From assembly GCF_048544455.1 (NCBI RefSeq), contig NC_133534.1, forward strand, positions 30,952,217 through 31,016,216: a stretch of DNA of 64,000 nucleotides, written 5' to 3'. A model generated the notes under the pieces. The model was not told the origin of the DNA, did not search any database, and was given only the letters and a program-made list of their open reading frames with translations. Below are positions 1 to 12,105 of this stretch, one piece after another. The stretch's first letter is position 1; every line of letters begins with the position of its first letter. The translations under genes and the position numbers were made by a program. This DNA is from Silene latifolia (Eukaryota > Streptophyta > Magnoliopsida > Caryophyllales > Caryophyllaceae).

Positions 1-3000
1 CCGAGTTATATTGATAAGGGTTTCATCGGCTACCCCGTGCCCAAGTTAATATGAATTTGGATCTTGGAATCATTTATCATAGTTGGGTAGAGGTCACTAT
101 GTAAATGCTATACTTGTTTACAAGTATTAATATAACGGTGAATGTTTTGTTTTCCACTATTCCGTTATCATATTGTTCTATTTCTTTACCACAATTCATA
201 TACGATATCATTTCGTTTTTGATTCAAATCTCCATTAAAACATCGTAACTAAAGACAAATATGAGTTTGCTTCTAAGACCTCGAATTATCCATTGTAAGG
301 ATCTCTTGTAAAAGGTATAGATTAAAGTTATTCATTATCAAACAGGTTTTTGATTCTTGACTAACACATCTACTTACAATGAATTATGTTTCATATACTT
401 AATTGAATTAAGTACCTTGAAGCGATAAATTGTTTTGGTAATTAGCTTTGTCAAGAATTCGTAATTGACCAAAATAACTAAACCACTTCAATGAAAGTTT
501 TAAGACTAAAACGAACAAATGAAGAGTAATCTTCATGAATTCAATTTTGCTTCTCAAAGCAAAGACTCATTGAAATGAGTGTGAGCATTCTTTAAAACCG
601 TTAAGATGAAGACGAGGTTCAAGAAGTAAAGATAATAATGGAATTGATACAAGGTAATGTTAAAGGTAAAGTTGTTGAGAATGACGATACTAAACCTATC
701 AATCCCGACCAATAAAAGTTTCCATTGTCTTAAATGTTGGACACGAGAAAGGAAACTACCCCAAATTATTGAAGAATCAACAAGTTAGTTTTGGTACATC
801 TAATGGGACCTTCTTATTTAAATGTTTACTTAATTAAACATAAATTTGCTAGTACTACTTCGTCAATATTAGAAACCAGTGGAGGTTTTCATCATTTTAT
901 TCGACACATAAGATGATTAGAATATGACGACTAGCAACAATGAAGTTGAGAGATAGAGTAATTGTGTACTCAATCTAGTTTTTGGATTTAAAGTTGTACT
1001 TAATTATGAATATTAAGTGCATAAACTCTAAATAAGAATATAAACTTGTTAAGATACAAAAGAGGTTTTCACTTTTGTGACCCTATACACCACGATTTGA
1101 TGTATGGCTAGCCCATTATCAAGGTGATTATATTCTAAACCAAACTAGAATGATATATCATGTAGATGATGTAAGATTCAAATTGGTAACCCAAGATTAA
1201 ACTCTAAATTTTGGAATGATGAACGCAAACAGTTATCGAGTACTCTTGAAACCATTAGATTGTTAATGGTATATGCGTATCTTGTATTCAAAGCAATATG
1301 TCTCGTGCCGTTTAGTTGAAAAGGAGATCGAGGTTGTAAATCATCGATCCAAAATAGGTTGATCATTTTCTTTTATCAACGATTTAAGTTTACGCTAATG
1401 TGTTCGCTTAATAAGGTAAATAGAAAAATCTTTGAAAAGGTTTAAAGAGTTCAAGGAATCACGATTTAGTCGTGATGGGATTATCAAAGTGAAGACTTTG
1501 ATATAAGCCAAATGAAATGTGATATAGTATCACAAGTTAATCTCTCTTAGCACGCATTATGGAATAATGTGTGGTTGGATAAGAAATCAAACGCTATTCG
1601 ATATGGTTTGGACTTCAATCAAGTTACTTTGAATTACTTGATCCTTTTGGGGATTTTATCATTTTTGTCTAAATTATTTTTCCACTAAATCGAATCATAT
1701 GAGATATGAAATGGTAAGGGTACCATGTTTGTAAGTTTTCACAAGAAACAAGTGCTCATTTTTCCATTTTTAATTATCACGAGTACGACGGGTTTGCGGC
1801 TCGTAAAGCTGTCTTTCTAAAATACAAGTTTATTTCTAGAAGACAGAGTGGGAGAAATTATTCAAGAGCCACAAAGAATGCCACAGAGAATGTTATGTCG
1901 CAAGAAACTGGTCTTTCTTGGCTACATGAGACATTTTGTGTAAGACGTTGTTTCTTCAAAACCTAGGAGGTTAAATTCGTCACTTGTTAAAAATGATGAA
2001 TTCATGCTACTTTTAAGAAAGTAAAGAGCTTACAACTTACAAAAGAAATTGTTTGATTCAAGTTGATTACTTCTAGAAAGTAATGAACAAATTACTTACA
2101 TAAGAGTGTTTAAGTCACAACTCAATACAAGGCTTAGAGCCATGAGAATCCGAAATAAAAGGCTTTATTAGTGACAAAGGGTTTTGCACTAATAAAGAGA
2201 TATTTCAAAGCAAGATTGGTTGCAAAGGGTTTTGCACTAATTTAAATGCTTAAGTCTATTTGGATCTTCTTAGGGATTGTGTTTCATTATGAGGTTATGA
2301 AATACATAGCGAGTGAATCTAAAACCCACTTCTTCAATAGAAGGAATGTATTCAATACATGTCTTGAGTTTATTAGATTCTTATAATCCTAAGATAATGT
2401 GAAACTTAAGAGAGGGTCTTAAGTAGGACATCAATGAGTAAGAATCATTATTTTGTTCATGTGATAAAACGTTTCTCGATAAGTCGAAAAGTTGTGTTTA
2501 TACATGAAGTTTAGTGGGAGTTACGAAAATTATAATTAGTCCGATATGTGGATGACATATTGATCATTAAGAATGATTTAAGACTTTTGGAGTAATATAA
2601 TACATCTTTAATATCTAGATTTATGTAGATAAATCCACGTGATATTAGCGTCATATAAGAAGTCTTGTGTTGATAAGATTCATGACTAAGTTCAATTAAT
2701 TTGAACATAATTGATTGATTTCATTTGCTTCCGCTGCCAAATCAATTAAATAGAAAATGATGTATAACACTTCATATACTTTGAGTATGATGAATTGTTT
2801 TCAAAATCGAAATTAAATAATCTTTGCCAAGTAAGCCATAAAGATTACCCTTAAGTGCTTGCAGAAGCATTAAGGAAGTAAAGCAAAGTGGTTATGATGC
2901 AATTTTGTGTAAGGGTGTTACACAAGTGACAATTGACAATTGAGATTGCGCATGGTTTCCGACAAAACCAAAATCAAAACACATCAGGATGGTTAAGATA

Positions 3001-4166
3001 CCATTGTGGCAATGTTTATTAAGAAGTAGATTTTCTAGAATCGTTCTAGGCAATAAAGAACAATATGAAATGTTTACAATGGAAATTGAGTAAACTTGCA
3101 ATCATGAGATGTGCAAGAGGATAAGTCCCGCACACTGTGAAAACAGTGGAAGCTATTCTTAGGCTAGAGGGCCTATGTCTTGATTGAATCTCGACACGTA
3201 CTCAGAAGGTTTTGTGATGCAAATGTATACATTACAAAGGAAAATGAGTATGTAGTAAGGTTGAGTAAGGTACAAGAAGTTGATAAAACCTACTAACCAA
3301 AGCCTTCTCAAAGGTAAACATGATGAGTCATGCCATTTCAATTGAATTGAAATGAACAACTACATACAAGATCAAATTAGATTATAGAACATGGAATAGT
3401 AATCAGGCATTGACTATTCATATGTGATAATCGCATTTGTCGTTCGAGTTTTACTTTAAAACTCTTTTATTATACTTTGTTACATCCAAACGGGTTGTAG
3501 AGACAATTGAACCCCGTTAAAGTGAACACGGATTAGCATGGTATTCGCCCATAGTCACTTGTATGAGGTGACGTCTCGAAGTGACTAGAGTGTGATGCGA
3601 TTGATGGCAAGTTCAAGTGCCATAGAGTCATGTGAGATGACTAGTCGATCACATAGGCAGACTGTTAGGAACACTTTGTCAGGCAGTGACCGCTTATAGA
3701 GTTCTGGCAAATTTATATAGCTTGGTCGTGGCGAGAGCTACTATAGTATTCAAATGAGTCGATTCTTTTGACTAAAGACTGTTCGCCTAAGATGGCACAG
3801 TTTAAGATTAACTTTGATTTGTGTTACTACGACCTTCGTAAATGGGGTCAAATGGGCATATTTTGGGTTATGATGGCTGTGGCTAGTCGAAGGGAATGAG
3901 TGCGATAGGAATTGTCCACCCCCTTGTCAGGGTTAAAACAATATCTCAGGGCCACTAGAGGAGTAATGAACTGGAAATGCGTGGCCACGCTCGGAAGGTA
4001 TCCATGGTGGATAAATTCCGGTCAATCAGTTATTCTCCAGATCGAGGAAACCACTCTCGATATGATCACTTGCAAGTACGACCCGAAAGACACCTTGCAT
4101 TGAGTGGGAGATAGTAATAGGACAAGAGAATTGGTGATGCACACTTGTCGAGGACAAGTGGGAGAT
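1..4166 (+). mobile_element. Decayed Ty1/copia internal region (gag-pol remnant)
   Basis: The 3' part of a copia polyprotein, too full of stops and indels to read as one frame. Recognisable pieces appear in the expected order. A frameshifted CCHC zinc-knuckle remnant lies at about 726-771, with the last Cys changed. A degraded protease-type patch lies near 868-890. A late integrase/linker-like patch is near 1885-1980. The reverse transcriptase signature YVDD is at 2545-2556, followed by an ILIIKND-like stretch typical of copia RT. RNase H and the 3' untranslated part follow to the polypurine tract. The 5' LTR lies left of the window. The order protease, integrase, RT is the copia order and matches the LTR type downstream. 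This copy cannot encode a working protein. Confidence 0.8.
4156..4166 (+). promoter_or_regulatory. Polypurine tract of copia element 1
   Basis: The purine-rich run AAGTGGGAGAT abuts the TG that opens the LTR. The minus-strand copia element has the same run just outside its LTR near 16895-16907, which supports its role as the plus-strand primer. Confidence 0.75.
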
Positions 4167-5458
4167 TGTTGGGAAATGTGTCCTCAACAATAGTGCGATC
4201 ACATGATTTAAATATCATAATTAAATCTCATTTCAAGAATACGAAAGGGATGATACATTACATATATATATAGTCAACTGGTCCACACATATCGGTAATG
4301 ATTGGCTGGCTAGAGTTTGACATTATTGTCGTGCGACGGTGGTGATCAGTTGATCCCTTGAGGTCACACCTAAAGGACGATTCCCTTAATTGAAAAGGTT
4401 AATTAATTGTATACCGATACAGATTAATTAATTCCTTAAAATTGAACAAATTATTATAAGAGAGAGAAAAATGACATCTTATTATAATGTGATTAAATGA
4501 GATTTCATTTAGTAATTTAAGAAGTTATATTACTAAAATTAATCGGTGTTTGCGAAACACGCGAGATGAGAATGATAAGTTAGTTATAATTACAAGATAT
4601 TGTGAATTATACTAACTAGTAATTAAATGACCATTTTATGAGAAAGTAATTTTATATTACTAGTCAATTTGTTAAATATGATTTATTTAATTTATAAATG
4701 ATATTTAATTTGTTAAATATGCATTTTAAATTAAAACAAGACATAAGACATGTCACATGTCACATGACATACAATTGTACAATTGACAAAAATAAAATGG
4801 ACTCAATATTACAAGGAAAACCGTTTTATATGTAGTGAGTGGGTTTTGTTGGTTTTTGTTATTTAAATAATAAAATAAACATCATGATGACACCTACTAC
4901 TAGCTAGCTTTTCTTGTGAAGATAAAAAGCATATTGGGAAGAAAAATTTGACTACCCTAAGCTCCTCCCAACCGGTTTTCAACATAGAGAAAATTAGAGA
5001 AAATTTTCTCCAATTAATTCATTCTTATTTTTTATGAAAAACCTCCCTTCTCTCTCTTGTTCTTCACAAAATCCATTTTTGTGAATCTAATTTGTTTAAA
5101 TCAAACACTAATAATACTAAAAGTAGTATATGAGTATTAGTAATAGATTTTAAGGTAAACCACAATATAAACATCTAGTACATGTTAGTTTGTGGGATTA
5201 AGGGATAGTTTTGGGTGCAACTAGTTGGAGGGCTTCTATTTTGAGGTCATGTATGTTCATCCATTAATGGAAAGCTCAAGAACTAACAAGAAGGAGATCT
5301 TGTTGGTGCCCAATATGACCGAAATTATTATGGTGAGAATATGATTTCTTCATTTAATTATTTGTAAGTTTGCATGCATAAGATCATTAGTTAATTTTAT
5401 GACAAATTAATTTAAGACATATATGAATATGTAAGTATATAGATCTACTTTTCCTTCA
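4167..5458 (+). repeat. 3' LTR of copia element 1
   Basis: A 1292-bp LTR that opens TGTTGGGAAATG and closes CCTTCA, the same end as the minus-strand LTR at 15599-16894. It holds the core shared by the copia LTRs here: GTTTGACATTATTGTC, then GGTGATCAGTTGATCCC, then GGTCACACC. No coding capacity is seen. Right after its end lies an inverted copy of its own first ~545 bp, so this element probably inserted into an older LTR of the same family. Confidence 0.85.
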
Positions 5459-6002
5459 TTAACAAATTAAATATCATTTATAAATTAAATAAATCATATT
5501 TAACAAATTGACTAGTAATATAAAATTACTTTCTCATAAAATGTTCATTTAATTACTAGTTAGTATAATTCACAATATCTTGTAATTATAACTAACTTAT
5601 CATTCTTATCTCGCGTGTTTCGCAAACACCGATTAATATTAGTAATATAACTTCTTAAATTACTAAATAAAATCTCATTTAATCACATTATAATAAGATG
5701 TCACTTTCTCTCTTATGATAATAATTTGTTCAATTTTAAGGAATTAATTAATCTATATCGTTATACAATTAATTAACCTTTTCAATTAAGGGAATCGTCC
5801 TTTAGGTGTGACCTGAAGGGATCAACTGATCACCACCGTCGACGCACGTAATGTCAAACTCTAGCCACCAATCATTACCGATATGTGTGGACCAGTTGAC
5901 TATATATGTAATGTATCATCCCTTTCGTATTCTTGGTATGAGATTTAATAATGATATTTAAATCATGTGATCGCACTATTGTTGAGGTCACATTTCCCAA
6001 CA
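5459..6002 (-). repeat. Inverted, truncated LTR of the same copia family
   Basis: The reverse complement of roughly the first 545 bp of the neighbouring LTR (4167-4716), with a few percent difference. It keeps the exact LTR terminus: on the minus strand TGTTGGGAAATG starts at 6002. Its other end stops where copia element 1 begins, as expected if that element inserted within it. The outer part would then lie left of the window. Confidence 0.8.
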
Positions 6003-6091
6003 ATATTGACTCGAGAAATGAACTTGGTGCGCATTTCGAAGCCTAAAAGACAACTTTGTGAAGAATAAGAAGCCAAGTTCCAGCTACTCCA

Positions 6092-6193
6092 CTCGATCGA
6101 CTGCTCTCCATAGTCGATCGACCAGACCACGAGTTCCAGTAGCTACTGTTTAGCGATGTCCAGTCGATCGACCGGTCCCAGTGGTCGATCGAC
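6092..6193. repeat. B palindrome quadruplet in the B0 LTR
   Basis: Sites start at 6092 (CTCGATCGAC, one mismatch), 6113, 6163 and 6184 (all GTCGATCGAC). Spacings are 21, 50 and 21 bp. A second pair with 21-bp spacing is at 6705 and 6726. The TATA box follows about 90 bp after the quadruplet. Confidence 0.95.
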
Positions 6194-6268
6194 CAAGCCG
6201 CTAATCTGACGCAAACAAAAAGATCGAGGAAAAGGAAGCCCATTGTATATTAGGTTTAGGAATAAAGA

Positions 6269-6296
6269 GTTGCGTTATATTCCTATATAACGTAAC
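6269..6296 (+). promoter_or_regulatory. TATA box inside a palindrome, B0 LTR
   Basis: Two ~11-nt inverted arms flank a 6-nt centre, and the right arm contains TATATAAC. The B1 equivalents (31568-31595 and 40467-40494) have perfect 11-bp arms; here one base of the left arm differs. This is the best candidate for the B promoter core. Confidence 0.6.
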
Positions 6297-7330
6297 TTGA
6301 CATTAGTCAGTAGGCATCGGGTTTTTTAATCTAGTTTTATCATCAGAAATTAGGTTTTGAAAGATTGTTTCGTATTCAATACAATTTACTTTTGCATCGG
6401 TTTATGGATGTTTGTTCTGCAATTATTTACTCCTGATTCTTACGGTATTTCTTTGTTCTAATATTCAGTTTTACTGCTTTGTTTCGTTCATAGTATAGAA
6501 TTGCTAGAATAGTTTCCCGGAAGCCGAATCATCGTTTTATGTTAAGCGTTTGTTCAATTAATTTAAGTATGAATTCGAATGTTTTAATTGCTATGTTTAT
6601 TGCTGTCATTATTTCTAGTATGAGTAGCTAAATACCCTGTGCTAGGATGTAGGGAATCTGTAGGAGTAGGCGGCATTAGAATAGTAGATCAAGAACGCGC
6701 CATGGTCGATCGACCGCACACCCTGGTCGATCGACTGGCCACGTGAGTGTTTGTTTCGTTTTAATTAATTTAATTGTTATGTTTGACGAATCGAGTGCAC
6801 GCGACTAGTTGAATGTTTAGGAATTGACCGACCCAATAAAGATCGAAAGATAGGGAAGGGAGATAGCCTACCTAATTAAGACGACTAGATTAATGAGATC
6901 GAAAGATGAGTTAATTTAGACCTTTTAGTCACTTTTCAGGACGAAAGTTAGTATTAGTGATATTAGGGACCTGTAGTGAGATCGAAAAATGCTACCTGTA
7001 AGAATGGACCAAGAGGACTTCTTATTTTCCCATCTCACGTGATTGTTTTAGACTTACTTAGTATGCTGCCACCGAAACTATAGTGAACCGACCATCTTAG
7101 TACCCTTTTTAATACTTGATTTCATCCGTTTATTTAGTTTACTTTCTTTTACTGCCTTTAGCTATAGACCAAATCAAATCAAACCCCCACTCACTTGTTA
7201 CTTCGAGACTAAAATCAGACGACTAATAATTGCATCCGCCTCTCTGTTGTTCGACCCGACTGCCGCTATCTATAGTTGTAGTTGGAATTATAAATATTAT
7301 CTTTGGTGCACAACGACAGGCATCAAATTT

Positions 7331-7348
7331 TGGCGCCGTTGCCGGGGA
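7331..7348 (+). promoter_or_regulatory. Primer binding site of B0 (tRNA-Asp type)
   Basis: TGGCGCCGTTGCCGGGGA is complementary to the 3' end of plant tRNA-Asp including CCA, the usual primer of Athila and related elements. It lies five bases after the LTR end. Confidence 0.85.
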
Positions 7349-8651
7349 GGCAATTGTTTAACATTATTAGTTGTTTTATTTTTAGTCTTTTCTTAGTTTA
7401 AGGGACATCTGTTCCTTAAACTATTCTCATATTCTACTTGTAGTTTCTTCTTATGCGCAGGTCACAGGGTGGTGAATTACTACCGCTCAACCCTGAGATT
7501 GAGAAGACTTTGCGTGAGTTGAGGCGATCATCTAGGATATTGCCGACAGAGGAAGAGTTGAGTACTCTGTCAAGTTACTACGAGAATGCTTTATTTGAGG
7601 AGGATCCACCTTCATCTCCTATTTCCACTTCTTCAGCTGAGACCGTCACATCTCCAGACATGGCTGAAGAAGCAACTATTGCCAGTCACTCTGAGCCGAC
7701 AGCTTAAAATCTCTACAAGGGATTTGCATTACTAGGGACGGATAGAAAATTCGAGCCGAAGCCGTCCTATATCAACTTGATGAGAGAAACCAATTCGGGG
7801 GAGCTGCAAATGAAGATGCAGCCAAGCATACGGAGACATTTATTGATTATTGCTGTTCCATACCCCCACCAACCGGTGTGACCCAGGACCAGGTGAAGGA
7901 GACTATGTTTATATTCTTGCTTTGTGATGCTGCAAGGGAGTGGTACCGAGACCTGGATCGAGCTGCCAATGGGATCACTGATTGAAATTCGTTGGCATTG
8001 GCATTCTACAAGAAATATTTCTCTACCGCGAAGACGAATGCCATTAGAGCTCAGATCACGAGCTTTAAATAGGGTCCCGATGAGAACTTTCATGAAACAT
8101 GGGTCCGTTTGAAGAAGATGGTGCGAACCATTCCGCACCATGGGTTCGAGAAGTGGAGTCTATGCAATCAGTTCTATAATGGGCTGTACGACGATCAGAG
8201 GGCTATCCTGGATGCTGCAGCTAGTGGCAGATTCCAGGAGAATATGGGAGAGACTAAGGGGTGGAAAATCATTGATGATTTGGCCACCCACAAAGCTGAG
8301 TATGGAAATTCCAGGGGAAATCAAAGGAGAAGTGTTGAATCCCCTTCTGCAGCTGTATTAGAGGCTCTTACGGCGAGATTTGATAAGTATGAGTTGGGAG
8401 GAGCTTCAAAAGGAGGGATCTATCATGTGAATGCTGTTTCAGATGGTCCTTTCGTCTGCAAGAGATGTGGAGAAGAAGGTCATGTAGCAGACAGCTACAG
8501 CGTTCCCTATGAGTCTTGTGTTGCCTTTCAACATTACAGACAGACAAACACTTATTATGAGCCGAATGTCCATCCAAACTTGAGGTGGAGGAGCCAAAAT
8601 GTCTTAAATCCTACTCCACCTCCACAGCAGCAGCACCAGCAGAGTTATGTG

Positions 8652-9641
8652 TGTTGGGGCTGGTGTCCTTTACAGGTAGTGCAAGGACTTATAAATCTCT
8701 AAAAGGATCAAAGGGTATACTTTTGTATTATTATCAGTTGGTCCACGTTTATCAATAACGGTTGGGTTGCTAGATAAGTTTGACGTTATTGTCATACAGA
8801 TGGCGGTGATCAACTGGTCCCTAAAAGTCACACCTGTAGGATACGTTTGAGAGATGTGACGGTATGAAAATACAGTCATGTTGATGCCAAAATTGACTAA
8901 CCAGTTAGTCCGAGTTATTTGACTAGTAATTAGTCAAAATGTGATGTTGAGATATTTTATTTAATACGGATTAAATAAAAATTGGCTAAGACGAATTAAG
9001 CGGTTAATTCGTAAATTAAATATAAGCGATTTATATTTGATTAATGTATATTGGATAAATTAATTATACGATATTGTCTTTGTCGGACATGTATTAATAA
9101 TTCAACTAATCCATGTTATTAGTTGATGCTTTAATATCCGATAACCGATGACAGTTTATAATGAAACCGCGTCATATACATTTAGCGAATTGTATGTCAG
9201 ACTACGAGTTAAAATGAAGAGGAAATGGAAAAGCCCATTTCCTACCCTTGGACTCGGTTTGGCCGAAACAAAAGAACAAAAGAGAGGCTCTCTCTTTTTG
9301 TTAACCTAAGCATTTCATTTGCAAAAAACCTAGGGTTTTGGAGATTATTTTTCTCTGAAACCTAGATTTCACATCTAAGAAAAACTCACACAAGTTCTCT
9401 CAATATTGCAAGGCAATTAGAGAACACATTTCTAGCACAAGGGCATATTCTTAGACGATCTTGGGTGCAACAATTAGGAGGAGGTCTACTTTGATCTCTC
9501 ATTGCCGAATTGCACTAGGACCGGAGGTTATTTCTAATGCTTTATTGTTTTTCTCATATTTTCGTTTTATGACAATAATCACATATAAAATTTGCGTTAT
9601 AGTCCTAATTTTATAGGGTATTATACGGATATTACCCCACA
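8652..9641 (+). repeat. Solo LTR F (copia-type) inserted in B0 gag
   Basis: A 990-bp LTR opening TGTTGGGGCTGG and closing TACCCCACA, flanked by a perfect target duplication ATGTG (8647-8651 and 9642-9646). Removing the LTR and one duplication restores the reading seen in B1 and B2. It has no primer site or coding region, so it is a solo LTR from LTR-LTR recombination. It shares the copia LTR core (GTTTGACGTTATTGTC, GGTGATCAACTGGTCCC, TCACACC) but is shorter and more diverged than the others. Confidence 0.9.
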
Positions 9642-10019
9642 ATGTGCCCCCTCATAAGCAGCAACAACCATATCAAAAGCCTCCGTATATCCCACAGCAG
9701 CAGCAGCAGTCCCAAAATTCCGATCTTGCTGAGTTGACGAATTTGTTGCTGAAAGAGTCTCAAGCTAGAGAGGCCGGGATGAAAATGTTGGAGAGCCAAA
9801 TTGATCAATTGGCTAGCAAGAATACAACTCGAGCTCCGGGACATTTACCGACGCAGACAGAGCAAAAAGAGACCCTAAATGCTATCACTTTGAGGAGTGG
9901 GTCCACCCTGGAAGGGCCTACTATGGTTGAGGATATCTCTGTAAAAGATAAGGCGGAACCAAGTAAGAAGAAGGCTGGAACGAACAATGGAAAGAAAAAG
10001 ACGATTACCAGGTATATCA

Positions 10020-10122
10020 GTCGATCGACTGACATACCCAGTCGATCGACCAGTCCGTGACCTACAGTAGCTTCTGGTCCTGTAGAAGTCAGTCGATTGA
10101 GTGATATGCATGGTCGATCGAC
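10020..10122. repeat. B palindrome quadruplet inside B0 gag
   Basis: Sites start at 10020, 10041, 10092 (GTCGATTGAG, decayed) and 10113. Spacings are 21, 51 and 21 bp. It is in the coding frame and encodes SRSTD-type heptads. The spacer keeps a GCTTCTGGTCC-like box related to the LTR copy. Confidence 0.9.
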
Positions 10123-12061
10123 TGACATCGCTGCTGATGGTGAGTCTTTTCGTCCTCCAATGCCTAACAACTTGAGGGACCACTTGTTTCGGGATACGAC
10201 TACTCCGACAATATTGAGGCAAGACCCAAATGCTGATGGGTCTGTTCCGGTTCCAAAGTATGACCCGATGAGTACTAATGGTTCATATTTGAGACGGTCT
10301 GAAGAGGGTTCAAGCTTCAACAAGGAGAAGGTAGTGGATTTTCAGCCTAAATCCACTGATTCCGGTGTAAGAGATTTAGAGGAGAGGGCTAAGTTGCTTC
10401 TTACAGCCCCCTATCTAGAGAGATTAGTGCCAACAAAGGAACATGTATCATTTAATAAGTTTGAAAATGTTATCCGTAGCTTAAATGTGGAAGTTCCTTT
10501 TCTTGAATTGGTTAATCAAGTGCCTGCTTACACAAAATTTATGAAGCAACTTTTATCTAAAAAGAAGTCACTTGAAACTGTGCATTCTGTCGCACTAACT
10601 GAGGAGTCGTGTTCTTATTTGACCCATGCTGCACCTCATAAGCTAGAGGACCCAGGTAGCTTTTCCGTTCCTTGTAATATTGGTACCTTCTCAATTGAGA
10701 AGGCATTATGTGACCTAGGAGCTAGCATTAGCGTTATGCCTTTGAGTCTTGCTAGGAAGTTGAAATTGACTAGGTTTGCAGTTACCAACATGACAGTACA
10801 GATGGCTGATCGATCTGCGGTCCAGCCTATAGGAGTCTTAGAGGACATTTCCGTGCAAATAGGAAAGTTCTTTTTCCCTGTTGACTTCGTTGTACTAGAT
10901 ATGCCTGAGGATGCCCACATTCCCATCATTTTGGGTAGACCATTTCTGCACACTGCTGGTGCAGTTATAAATGTAGGCTCAGGAACTTTGACTTTTAAAG
11001 TGGGGAAACATTCCATTGTCTTTGCCCAGACAGCTAAGAAGAAAGACCCCATGTGGCCGGTCACTTGTAATACGGTTTCTGAGAAGAAATCCTATTTTGT
11101 GCTTTCTGATATGCCCGTCTCTATGCCTGTTCCTGTTGTAACACCTCCGCCCCAGATTGGGAGCAAATTGGAGGAAGACTCTTCTGTTTTGGATATTACA
11201 GGAGCTGGTTTGGGGAAGGAAGAGCCACATGTTGCTCCAGCAGCGAAGGAGCCAATCGTTTCAAGAGGCGGCTTAGGATGTCTTAGCTATGGCCCAGATG
11301 AGGAGCCTGATGAGGAGCCAGTCAGAGTGAGGGAGTAGGATTTAGACTTTGATGAGCCGGACGAGGTCATTGATTGGGAAGTTATCCGTGATAATCTGTA
11401 GATACCCAGTATCTGCACCTTCCAAAAACCACCCGATGATGATCGGACTATAACGTGTTTTTGATATGCATGCGTGGATTGGCTATACATGACACGATTT
11501 AATGCACTAGTCGGATATGAAAAATGATTTCAAAAGTTTTCTAACTTCATTTGCATTAAAATAACACTATTTAGAGTTAAAACCGTCTTCGGACCCAAAA
11601 CCGACAACTCGAGTCAACCTGAGTCAAACCAAATCTCGAATGTAAAAAATAATGCCATAAATGTCTTTATCATGTCATTTCCATTAAAATAACTCTATTT
11701 AGAGTTAAAACCGCCTTCGGACCCAAAACCGACTAAGATACCCGCAACTCGAGTCAACCTGAGTCAACCCGAGTCAACTTAAATCTCGAATGTAAAAAAT
11801 AATGCCATGAATGTCTTCATCATGTCATTTCCATTAAAATGACCCTAATTAGAGTCAAAACTGACACCGAGCCAAAAACCGACTCGAAATTCAAATCCTG
11901 ACTCACACGGGTCAAACTCGAGTCAAAGACACAAAATACATACCCCAAATATCACCTAAGAGGAAGCTTACACGACTAAACTAACCTCAAAGACCACAAA
12001 TCATAACCAACAAAACATTGGTTAGAACAAATGCAAAATCCAAATTTGCGAAAGGGATAGT

Positions 12062-12105
12062 ACACCCCATTGAGTCACGGGGTGGCTCACGCCTCAATGG
12101 GGTGT
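12062..12105. repeat. 13-bp perfect hairpin in the E LTR
   Basis: Arms ACACCCCATTGAG (12062-12074) and CTCAATGGGGTGT (12093-12105) are exact reverse complements around an 18-nt loop. The right arm overlaps the first E-type site GGCTCACGCCTCA (12084-12096). It lies 50 bp upstream of the TATA box. Confidence 0.9.

Larger units (their letters stand above)
6003..7325 (+). repeat. Element B0: left LTR, 5'-truncated
   Basis: Aligns with the LTRs of B1 (31102-32619) and B2 (47902-49411) from their position ~210 to the end. The first ~210 bp are missing because the inverted copia LTR sits there. It ends CATCA at 7325, six bases before the primer site. It contains the B palindrome quadruplet (6092, 6113, 6163, 6184), a further pair (6705, 6726), and the TATA hairpin (6269-6296). 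Confidence 0.85.
7453..11396 (+). pseudogene. B0 Gag-protease gene, broken and interrupted
   Basis: Equivalent to the B1 gene at 32712-35792 and the B2 gene at 49539-52613. It starts at the same ATG (MRRSQGGELLP). Stops and frameshifts occur early (TAA ending at 7707, further breaks near 7780-8070). The Gag core resumes from about 8109. In the CCHC knuckle (near 8455-8500) the last Cys is Tyr. A solo LTR interrupts the gene at 8652. After it, reading runs from 9647 with one in-frame TGA (10058-10060) through the protease DLGAS motif (near 10718) and the ILGRPF motif, to a TAG at 11336-11338 where B2 has a sense codon. The last ~200 bp and all downstream sequence are lost where element E begins. 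Confidence 0.85.
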
